Positions 39,201 through 51,200 of a DNA stretch of 64,000 bases are shown one piece after another. Numbering within the stretch: position 1 is the stretch's first letter; each line of letters opens with the position of its first letter. The notes under the pieces were generated by a model. That model saw nothing but the letters and a program-made list of their open reading frames with translations. It was not told the origin of the DNA and did no database searches. The position numbers were made by a program, and so were the translations under genes. This DNA comes from Papio anubis. Its lineage: Eukaryota > Chordata > Mammalia > Primates > Cercopithecidae. Where the stretch lies: assembly GCF_008728515.1 (NCBI RefSeq), contig NC_044980.1:35790290-35854289 (forward strand), written 5' to 3'.

Positions 39201-42200
39201 TTAGGCAATCAAGAAGCATCTATTGACCATCCATATATGTACTTAATATTATGTAGGTCATGTGGAAAAGGGAAGATGTATACTCTAAAACATGATGTTC
39301 CATCAAAAAGACACATACTGAAGTAGAGATATTCATTCAAAGACTTTTAAATGAGTTGCAAAATGTGTTCAGTTTGGGGCTGAAGATACGCAATGCAAAG
39401 CTAAAGTTGACTTCTTTTACTTCTACCAGTATTCTAAAAAAAAAAAAAAATGACCCTCACTGATAAAACTTAACTAGTTAAATTAAGAAAGCCAATACAG
39501 AGAAATATTACCTGATTTCAAAATGACACAGAAGTTAAACTCAACATTAGTTAGAATTCTTAGCAATTGAAGTCTGGGATATTACCAGTCATGAGTATTG
39601 CATGTTCGTTGGGTAAAATTATTGCTGCGCATGTCCTTAGAAGAACAGAAGCCTGAAAGTTACTGAAATAACTCCTTTGTGATACTGAATAAAAGTTTTG
39701 AAAGAATTAAAAGGTTATTCTTCCATTAAGATTAATGTTTTATATCTCCATCTTGAGTTATTTGATTGTATTGTCTTAATCTTCTTGATAGCTATTTACT
39801 TTTCTGTCATAATTAATTTTTATTCTTTACATAAGCGCTATTATCATTTGCATGTTATAAAGGATAGTATTAATGTTGATTGTAAGTTACTAATATTTCC
39901 TGCTGTAAACCACAAAGGTACTCTTTGCTCCCAATTCATAAAATTCATCAGGTAAGATTTTTCTTTTTATACTTCCACTCAAAGTAAGTAAAGGAAGCTA
40001 AAATTGCCATCTTTAGTAATCATTAAGGACAAATAATCCTGAATAAGTAGCTTTTTCTACTTCTACTTTATTTTTTAAACTGTCAGGAAGATAGTCACAG
40101 TTTATTTCTTCGTAAGAACTATTTGTGTGTGTTTGTGTGTATGTGTGTAGGATTAAGTAGTATAATGGCTCTTATTGTCTTATTTTTTATTGTCTTGACT
40201 CTTTCGTGGGAAGATATGAACTTGAATTTTCTAAAAGTACTTGAAATGTACTTTTCAGTTACAGACATTTATATTTTAAAATATTTGTCATCTATTTATC
40301 CTATGTTACATGTTTCTCTTGTCTTCAGTTAAATTGTATATATTGATTTGTCTGTTTGAAGAAGTTCTCCATAATGCTAAAGGCATTACCATGCCTTCAA
40401 ATAGACAGTGATAGGTAAAAGCATATGTAAAGCTCTTCTCTCAGCCACCATACACAACTGCCAAGATCATAGAAAAGGAGGAGGAGTGGTAAGTGTCTTC
40501 CAGCACTTCTCACTTGTATTGAGGGGTAACATTAGATTCAAACTACTGCAGACCTACAGAAGACAAAATTTATGTATTACCAAGAATGTGAAGTGTACCT
40601 CTTACCGCAAATCCGTTTGCAAATGTCAGTGAATCTCTAGTTTCAGAAAGTTTTAAGTCAATGCAGACAAATTGAAGGCATTATATCAAAAATTTATTAT
40701 ATAATTACCCTTCGTTTTTGTGGTGGTGTCATGTTTTTAAAGTTGTTACATAATTATATGTATATATGTACACATACATATATATTAACTATATTGTCAC
40801 TTTAGGGTTAAGAGTATTATAGTTGTGTTCTATTAAAATAAACAGGTGACTTAGAAAACATAAATACTGCCGGGCGCGGTGGCTCAAGCCTGTAATCCCA
40901 GCACTTTGGGAGGCCGAGACGGGCAGATCACGAGGTCAGGAGATCGAGACCATCCTGGCGAACACGGTGAAACCCCGTCTCTACTAAAAAAATACAAAAA
41001 ACTAGCCGGGCGAGGCGGTGGGCGCCTGTAGTCCCAGCTACTCTGGAGGCTGAGGCAGGAGAATGGCGGGAACCCGGGAGGCGGAGCTTGCAGTGAGCTG
41101 AGATCTGGCCACTGCACTCCAGCCCGGGTGACAGAGCTAGACTCCGTCTCAAAAAAAAAAAAAAAAAAAAAAGAAAACATAAATACTAATATTTTTATTG
41201 TGCTAATTTCGTTAAAATTTTCCTTTTATCTTCAGATTTACATTTTTTTTTTTGTTTACCTTTCATTAATAGGTAGTATAGATCAATCAGTGTTAAAAGA
41301 ATTACCCCCTGAACTCCTGGCAGAAATTGAGTCCACCATGCCACTTTGTGAACGTGTGAAAATGAACAAACGCAAGCGTAGCACAGTTAATGAAAAGCCA
41401 AAATATGCTGAAATCAGTTCAGATGAAGATAATGATAGTGATGAAGCTTTTGAATGTAAGTATCACAGAACTCTTTGTTATTATTTTAGAGTTTAAAAGC
41501 AGGTTGATGTGTTTTTCTCATTTATAATTTGGGGGTTTAGCAAGAGCACAGTCACCTTAATTCTTAATAACGCAGTATAGTAAGTTTTTTTCTCTACACT
41601 TTAAAAATGCGTGAAAGATGAGATCAGTTGGCACCAAGAAAAAATATTAAATGAGCTACAGTTAAGTTTAAAACACAGGTAGGTATGTGTCTGTATGCAT
41701 TCAGCAAACATATATTGAGCTCCTATTATATGCTAGACACTGAGAGTAAAAATACAAATAAGATATGGCCCCTGTCTTCAAAGAGCCTTCAGTCTAATGG
41801 GGGAAATATGTAAATAAATAATTGCAGTATGCTGATAAAAGTACAGTGATAACAGTTAATCCAGGGTGCTATGGGAACACATTGGATTGGCATCAAAATC
41901 AGAGTGGGGGCTCAGGGAATGCTTACTGGAAGAGGTGACACTTGAGTTGAGTCTTGAAGGACACGTAGGAGATAGCCAGATGAAGAAATATTTAAAACCA
42001 TACTATCACTAAATTATGAATGGATTAGCCACATTGCAGATTATCTCTGTGGTTTGGACCTGGCTTCTCCTTTTTGCCCAGCTGTGTCCTGGAATTCCTC
42101 CCTTGTTTCACTGTTTTCCAGAGCTGGCTTCTTCACTACACAGCTACCTCTCTACAACACTGTGATCACCTGTCTTTGCACTAGACTTGCTATACCTCGC

Positions 42201-45200
42201 CTGTCTTCCTACTGGTCCACTGAAAAAGTTCTTCTCTTTTATCCCTATCTTCCTTCTTCTGGAGCAAGAGAATTGAGCCTAGCCAAGAGGGGTCAGCAAC
42301 CTTGTTTGACTTAAACGGCATTCAGTGGAAACAGACTATGGGAGATCTTCACTTGTGTGCCAACTGACTTAGTCATAATGACCAAAAGAAGTGGGAAGAC
42401 CACCAGTGTTCTACCTTTTCCACCTAGTGTCCATAGATTGAGGTGTGACAAGCAAGGGCAGGAAGGACAGATGCATGCCGCCATTTTTAAATGTATATTG
42501 CTGATGGAAGCCCTTCACCTCCTCCAAAGTTTTTAATGTTAATTTACTGATTTTTTTTTAATTGTGAGCTCTTGAGCTATGAGCAGTAGACTATGATACT
42601 GAACAAATCTGAAAAAGGTTTTAAAAGTGAAATAAAATATACAGCAAACTTAATCAACATTTAATCATGTATAATTGTTATAATTTGTATTATGAAATGT
42701 ATTGACACACAGTATATTAAAATGGCTAAAGTTAATTTTTTTTATTACGATCAGACATTTTGGTCATATGGGGATGTGGTTAGCTCTGGAAGGTGAGAAG
42801 ATAAAAGAAACATGGGGCCCAGGAACTCACTCCCTTTAATATACATGCCTTACCACTCTGCCTCTTTCCCTCTAATAAACATATCACCCATACCTAGAAT
42901 AGCCAAGAAGGAGGAGTCCCTGAATTCCAGTTTGATTTCAAATAACATTTCAAATCCAGTTGACGGATAGTGGCTGCCTCCATTACTCAATTGCAAAGAT
43001 TTCTGAAGCTGTCTCACAGTTAAGTGGAAAGGATAACATAATCAGAAATCTCCATGAAATATAAAATAGTGGAGAGTAGAGCCACACATCCCTCATGTTT
43101 GTCACCAATGCAGCCACCATTCATTTCCCCTTGCTTTCTATCATGAAAGCTTTTGTCTCGTCTTATGGAGGCATGTACTTCGTTGTAAAGCCATGGATCC
43201 TGTTATATCTATGCCCAACTATATTGAAAGGTAATATTTATTTTAAAGAACCTGAGCTTCACCCACTGCTAGAAGAAAGGAAAGTTTCTCTAGATTTTTA
43301 AAGAGATGTCAAGAGTAGCTTCCTGTTTTTCTTCACTTATTTCTATACTAGTAACTATAGAAAAGTGGACACTGGAGCCACTGATTTGAGTGGTGAAAGA
43401 AGTCCAAATGGTTGTTCACATAAACAACCAATTGTTATACCACAACAGAAACAGTGTAGTGAAAATATAGCACAATACAAAATGTGAAACTATTATGAGA
43501 ACATTAAGTTGCAAGCATTATGCTGCTTCGAGAAAGAGAGAGAGAGACTTTTTGAAACTTAACAGTTTAATCAAATTGGTTTCTCAAAATCTAAAACCAA
43601 GGAAATAGTTTTGTTGAAGGTTAGGGGAAAATGTTGAAGGATAACTTTGAAAGTTGGGCTACACAGATTTGGATGGCCATAGCACAAATATAAGGTCACT
43701 GGGTACCTGGGGGAAATGGAGAGAGGGGCGATGTAAGAAACTCAAGAGGTACATAGGTGAAATTTGGAAAGAGAGGAGAGAGAACACCCAAATCATATTT
43801 TACATACCTCTCTTTTGAGTCCTTTCCCCTCCCCTGCTTATTCCAAGGTAATGAGAGAAATGGAGAAAGAATAAACTAGCCACAATGAGTTGGTATCCTG
43901 ATAACCTCATTATAACACAATGTGTTATGGAAGTTGTTTTTTTTTTTTTAATGTCACCCCATTTTTATCTAAATTGTCTAAAATTTGATGAATGTGAAAT
44001 AAAGATTTACAAGATCTGTGGATAGTTACCACCAATACAGCATATTCTATGTAATTACAAACCACTATAAGATTTTTCAAGCATTTTCTACTCATAGGAT
44101 TGAATGCTTGAAATGGATTTATGAAATTAATTAAAATGTACAAAGACTAAAGCAGGTCATATTTGAGGTTGTAAAATACTAATTTCTGGTGCGGTAACTC
44201 ATGCCTGTGATCCCAACACTTTGGGAGGCCGAGGTGGGAGGATTGTTTGAGACCAGCCTGAGCAACATAGCAAGACCTCTTCTCTGCCTCTGTGAGAAAA
44301 TAGTGCTTTCTGAAATAGTTTGCTTATTAGTTGCCATCCCTAAGTACTGAAATTTAGGCATTTCAGTACTTGTGAAAAAAAATCTGAGGAATTCTATATA
44401 GAAATGACATGTTTCTCTCTCACAAATACATACACACAGCCTACTTATATTAGTGTATGAAATAAGTTGTCACTAAAGGAATATACTAGAGCATACTGTA
44501 ATCATAAAAGAGGAACAGTCCTATCACTCTTCACATACCTCATAACCAAATTCATACCTAATTATGAAGAAAATCCCAGATATTTATATCCATTTACATT
44601 TGTGGTTTATATGAACCTTTTTGCTCTCCAAGCCTGTGACCATAAAGAAGAGGAAACATAATGACCTTTTCCTGCCATGTTGTCCCTAGATTGGCTAGAA
44701 GAGTCCAGAACCAGAAACCAAACTAGATTCTTGAACAGGAATAGATAGGGTAGCATTTAAGAATAAGATTAGCCAGAGTGTAGACATTTATTACCCACAC
44801 ATGAAGACACTGGCACAAGCATAGAGCACCTGGGCCAGAGGTTGGCATCCTTACATCTAAGCCAAGTAGGGGACTTAAGCAAAACATTTGTCTTAAGTAT
44901 TTGTGTATTTATCATAGTTAGGGATTCAGAAAAGAGCAGTTGCTAGTCAAATAACAGACTGGAAAGTTTATCATTGTCAGCAGCAAGTGGTCACAACAAC
45001 AACCAGTATATGATCTCAAGGTAGGACACATCACTTCTCTACGCTGGTTTTAACTTGGTGGTACCTACTACATCCTAGAACAGACATGGTAAATATTTGT
45101 CACTTATAGTGCCCCCCAGCTCTTACTGCAGACATTTCTAATCAGTCTTTCTTGCTGAACTATGATGCTTTCTCAGAGCTCAGAGTTATTTTCAACATAA

Positions 45201-48200
45201 TATTCTAGGCAGCTATTGCCAGTTGATGAGAGTTGATGTGTCAGATGAAATCTGTTTGCCAGGTCTGCCTAAAGGCTCCTGTCAGTACGGGTGATTTTAG
45301 CAGAATGCTAAAATGATGGGGAAAAGATTGAAGGTAACATATATAATCATGCTTATGAAGCATACATAAGCTTAGAAACTTTTCTTGGGTTTAAGCAAGC
45401 CTTTTGTTGGAGAACTGAATTCATTATGTGAGTATTTACAACTGTACAGGTTTATTCTATCTCTGTAGGCTTGTCATGTTAGGTCTCCAGGGCTTATGGA
45501 ATTTATCACTGAGTTGTGGGTTTAACTTAGCTATTAATTGATGGTGTACATGGTTACCTATATTCTGTAACACTTTCTCAAATTTGACTTCTCCAAACCC
45601 TGCTCCCCATCAGTAATCTACGTGCTTTAAGGTGGTTCTGTTTTTCATCCAATTCCTAAACATAGTTTGTTTTACAGCCTCAATTAAACTTGAAGTTTAG
45701 GTATAACCCTTACTGACTTGCTGAATAAATGTCATTGAAATGAACACCATAGTTTAATTTTAAGAACCTTTCTATCTGTATTTATTAGGAATAAATACTG
45801 AGTTCGTGTAAAGATCTTAAAATCTGGGTAGATTGTGCTAAAATTAGTGATACTCTTTCTATATCATAACTTAAACTTCTGGGTAGACAAAATCACTCTG
45901 AATTTCCTAGACCCTATGGAATGAAGATTTTTTTCCCCATGTGGTTCATTTGTAAAGTACAAGTTTTAATCATCTTTTTAAATGAGGTAAATTATTTGTC
46001 ATGGGGATTTGCTTCTAGCCTCTAGGAAACGACATAAAAAAGATGATGATAAAGCTTGGGAATATGAAGAGCGTGACAGAAGAAGCTCTGGGGATCATAG
46101 GAGAAGTGGCCACTCTCATGAAGGAAGAAGGAGTTCAGGTGGTGGTCGTTATCGAAACCGAAGTCCATCAGATTCTGACATGGAAGATTATTCTCCTCCT
46201 CCCAGCCTTAGTGAGGGTAATTCATCAGTGTCAACGGATTTCTTACATAAACCAATTTAAATTTAGGGCTTTAACTTTGAAGAATATTTTATATCTTTTT
46301 ATGAGTTAATTAACAACTAATTTTCAATTAAGACAAAAATACTTAGTTTCTATGAGCAGTGATTATTGTTTAAGTCTTTAACATTCAGGAAAAAAACTAG
46401 AAACAAAAATGGAATTATTTTAAGTTGTCATTCCTGCATTTCAGTACTTCTTTTTGTTCATTTTAGTTGCTAGGAAAATGAAGAAAAAAGAAAAACAGAA
46501 GAAAAGGAAAGCATATGAACCAAAACTAACACCTGAAGGTAACACTTTAGTTTATTTAATTTGTTTTTATTCATATTCTTCAGCTTCACATGTCTACTTG
46601 GAATGTGAGAATAATGAATGTATTTTTCTCTCTTGCAGAAATGATGGACTCTTCAACTTTTAAGAGATTCACAGCCTCGATAGAGAATATTTTGGATAAT
46701 TTGGAAGATATGGATTTTACTGCATTTGGTAAAATCAACTTAAAATACATTTACCCATACTCTAAGTGTCTAACTTTCTGTCAGTTACTCCAGAGGATAC
46801 AGAGGCATGCTCCGTGCTATCAAGAAACGAAATCTAGTTGTGAAGTCAAATCTAGTCTGTTACCAAGAAATTAAAAACTTTAGTACAAATCTCAAGTATA
46901 AATTAATCAAGTCTGAATAGTATCTAAAGAATCCTGAATAAGTTAGAGTAATTAAGAAAGTCTTTATGCAGGTGAGGAGGCTTGAATAGACCCTGGATAA
47001 TGAAGGTACTGATAGGAGCAAATATGCAGAAATAAGCATCTATTCTTCTGTTCATTTATTCTAATAACCAATATTTATTGAATACTTACTGTATGCCAGT
47101 AGTATGTTAAGTGCTAGAGATGCAAAAATAAGTAAAACCCGAACACCTGGCTTTAGGGAATACAGATTCTAATATGGAAACCAAAATAGTAAACCAATTA
47201 GAATACAGTAGGATTAATGTTATATTCATATATTACTTTTACAATGACATAAAGATTACATCTATAAATATTAAAATATGTTTATAAAAACACTGCTTAC
47301 AATGTATAGAGCTATTCTTAACAATCTTATGCCACCTTCAGCTGGTAAAATAAGTTATTTGTTTTGTGAGAATTACTTGCCTATCATTTTGTTTGCTGAT
47401 TATTTAGAGTGTCAGTTTCATCTTTTTTAAAACTTTGCAATTCTATGCTGAGAAATTGTCTTCTGTATCATTTAGGGTCCCAAAAGGACAAAGGGCACTC
47501 TCAAATTAGGATAATATGAGGAGGAGTTATTTACAAAGAGACCAGTTAAAAAGATGGAGGCAAAATAGTACCAGAACCCAAGGTTAACAGTCTTAAACCA
47601 AAAGAGTGAGGCTACAGAAAAGTCACCAGAACTCATTCTGCAAGAAAAAAAGTTGTAGAGTAGGCTGCCTTGAAAGAAGCAATACCTTTTGGTCAGGGGA
47701 CAGAGCCAGCCTGAGGAGACCTTGTAAGCAAAGAGTAAGAGATAGAAATACTTGACCTTACACTCTTTAATCTTCTAACAGGGCACCCTACTGGCCAAAC
47801 CGAAACAAAAGCCAGAGGGCATGGGAGACTCTTGATGTAGTCCGATCAGGTCACCGTCCTGAGGCAGAGTGTGTGGTTGAAAAGAGTCAAGAGTGTATCT
47901 AAAGTAGTAAAGATAAGATACCTATCTCATGTTCCCATTTTTGTCATAAATCTGACTTCAATTTCTGTCCTTTTTCATTTCGGGTTTACTTGAGGTTTAT
48001 ATATAGAGGCCTCTTAGGTTGTTATTTGTTTAGTTTGTGTGTCTAAAAATTTTATTAGAAAGTTAAGCTTGACATTTGGAGCTATTTCGTTTACCTAAAG
48101 TTTGTGTTTATTTGGCTTGATTTTGCAGGTGATGATGATGAAATTCCTCAGGAACTGCTATTAGGAAAACATCAGCTTAATGAACTTGGCAGTGAATCCG

Positions 48201-51200
48201 CTAAAATAAAAGCAATGGGTATAATGGATAAGGTATCTCACCAAAATAAAATGTATAAATTTACCTCATAGAAATATTTGAAATTAATTTAAGGTTTTCA
48301 GGGTAAATTATAAAATTTATGTAAATAGTAAAAAGAAAACTCATTGACCTCTGAGAGTCTAAATGAATTTTTTTGTTTTTTACAAAAGAATAAAAGAAGT
48401 ATTCTACAAACTATTCTAAAGAGAATCATATTCCTGCATTGAAAGAGGGCATGGACTTTAATTTTTTCGGAGTTTTTTTTTTTTCGTTTTCTCAAATATT
48501 TAGATTATTTAAATGCAGAAATACATTACATTTTTCTTTGACATTTGCTTTAGTCATTTAGGGTCGTGAGTAGAAGTTCTAAGTGGGAAAGTTTTCTTAC
48601 TCTTTAAGAGGGTAACAATGCTATTTCCTCCATAGCTCAAAGGGAATAATTGTACAGATTGTTTCTTGAATAGTATATAACTTTTACCAGTGATTGATAA
48701 AAGAATTTATGTTGCTATTTTAGCTTTCAACTGACAAAACTGTGAAAGTCCTAAATATCTTGGAGAAGAATATTCAGGATGGGTCAAAGCTTTCTACTTT
48801 GTTAAATCATGTAAGTTTAAGATCCATACTGTTAATTTTACCCTTAATGTTATTAAGATCTATAGTAGTCCCCCACCTCTCTATTGTTTCATTTTTCATG
48901 GTCTCAGTTACCTACAGTCAACTGTGAGCTGAAAGTAGGTGAATGATTTTTATTACAGTCTGTTGTTCTATTTTTTATTAATGTAATTAATCTCTTCCCA
49001 TGCTTAATTTATAAATTAAATTTTATCTTAGGTATGTATGTATAGGAAAAAACATAGTGTATATCGGGTTTGATACTATCCGTAGTTTTAGGCATGCACT
49101 CGAGGTCTTGGAATCTATCATCTGTGCATTAGGGAGGGACTAATGTGAATTTTTTCACAAATGACTTTCATGTGCAGGGGAAATTTCACATTTCGTTAAT
49201 TTGAACATGTTACCATGAATTACTAGTTACATTCATTAGCATTGCTAATAAAACTTTTAGTAATTCAGAATTAACGTTACACATTGTCAATTCACAGCTT
49301 TGCCATAAAGAACAGTAAAGACATGAAAATTTTTGTCAGTTTCAGGGACCGTTCTTTAGTTTATGCTCTTCCTTATGTAATTGTATGAATGTTTAAATTT
49401 TGTTTTTGATTTATGAGATGATAGGTAGTAATTCTTTTTGTTGACCTTCCCTGAAGAAATAATATAGTTAGAAACTTTATCATGATTTCTGAATGTATAC
49501 TAATTTTTAATTAATATGCATTACTCCTTATATACCATTTTTATACCTACCTCAAAGGGTTGTTAAAAGGATTAAAGAATTAATTCATGTAAAGTACTTA
49601 TAACAGTGTCTGGCATACTTTAACTTCTCAGTAAATGTTAACTGCCGCTGTTACTATATTTTAATATGTTTATATCAAAAGCAGTAGCAACATGGTTGCA
49701 ATGGTTTATTGAGTGAAGTAAATTTCCTGGGATTTGCCTTCCTAGCATTGTAGTGGACTGTAAATTATATGTGCATTCAAATTGATCTTGATATCTCTGA
49801 CGTTAATGAATGCAAACACTAATGCTTATAGGCATTTAGTAAGTTCTGAGTTGATAAATTTTCTTTTTTCTTTTTTTTTTTTTTTTTTTTTTGTTCCTAA
49901 TAGAGCCAGGGTCTTGCTTTGACTCCTGGGCTGGAGTCCCGTGCTGCAGTCATAGTTCATTGTAGTCTCGAACTACTGGGCTCAGGTGATCCTTCCACCT
50001 CAGCCTCCCAAGCTACTAGGACTACAGGCATGCACCACAATGCCTGGCTAATTATTTAAAATATGTTGTAGAGGCAAGGTCTCACTCTGTTGCTCAGACT
50101 AGTCCCAAACTGCTGGCTTCAAACGATCCTCCTGCCTTGTCCTCCCAAAGCTCTGGGACCACAGATGTGAGGCACTACACCTGGCCAAATTTTCTTTATT
50201 TTTAAAGGCCTGATTATAAAAGTAACATATTTATTGCAGAAAATTTCCAAAACAAAAAGCACCAAAAAAGCTATATTCTAATCTAGCAATAACCATTTTG
50301 AACACTTTTGATGTATATGCTTCTCATGTATACATATGTAGTATATATATTTAATACAAACACTAGGTTTCATTTTGTCTTATGAGGGAAATGCTCTTGG
50401 TGTTTGCAAAAGCCACAGGATTGCTAGGAAATCTATCTCCATGGAATAAAACAAGCTTGTCCAACCTGTGGCCCACTGGCCCATGTGGCCCAGGACAGAT
50501 TTTAATGCAGCCCAACACAAATTTGTAAATTTTCTTGAAACATTATGAGGATTTTTTGCAATTTCTTTTTAAGCTCATCAGCTATCGTAATTGTTAGTGT
50601 ATTTTATATGTAGCCCAAGACAGTTCTTCCAGTGTAGCCCAGGGAAGCCAAAAGATTGGACACTCCTGGAATAAAATATGTAGAAAAATAATCTCAGATG
50701 GTAGTTTTCTGGATTATTAAGTATATTTATATTTTTAAGTGCCCTCTCTTTAAACTACTTTTTGCATCATAGAAACAAAGGGCTTAGAGAAACCTAAAGT
50801 AACAATCTACTCCATTGTTAGTCTACAAGTTACTTAGATATTTCACCAAGAAATTGTGGTAATCATCATCAGAAATCTAGAGTTCTGGAGAGCTGGCTGA
50901 CTCAGTCTTAAGGAAATTACTTTCATTCCTAAAAAACTGTAACAGTATTTAATATTTTGTAGATAGCCTTAACGTTTGGCATGAATCATGAACCTCCTTA
51001 ACTGATTCTTCCAAACAAACAGCAATGTCTGCATCAAAGACAAGCTATTTTATCTTTCCTTTGTGAGTTTTTAGGCATTACTGAACAGAAAGCCCTGTCT
51101 GCTTTACATATTATATATTGTGTTTTTGTTCATTTTCCCAGTGTATAAGCTTTGAATAGGATATATTTGGAAGTAGTCCTATAATATAGTTTATATTTCA

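Larger units (their letters stand above)
31946..41272 (+). other. NIPBL: Intron 10 of NIPBL (9.3 kb)
   Basis: gtaaga donor, taatag acceptor. It contains the Alu pieces and MITE listed separately. Long stretches (33130-35229, 35526-38160, 38300-40850) are AT-rich, with alternating TG/TA tracts at about 33965-34020 and 40115-40150 and a T/A palindromic tract at 40755-40790. No exon or RNA gene seen. Confidence 0.88.
41456..46018 (+). other. NIPBL: Intron 11 of NIPBL (4.6 kb)
   Basis: gtaagt donor, cttctag acceptor. 41700-41990 resembles an old mammalian interspersed repeat (next entry) and 44185-44284 an Alu monomer. 42000-43480 and 44640-45760 are less AT-rich than the other introns and look like degraded old elements, but I could not name them. 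No coding potential is supported. Confidence 0.8.

Noticed and set aside
48233..48241. Possible U12-type donor at exon 15 (gtatctcac)
   Set aside because: Departs from the U12 donor consensus, and I saw no matching branch site before exon 16. An ordinary U2 intron is simpler.
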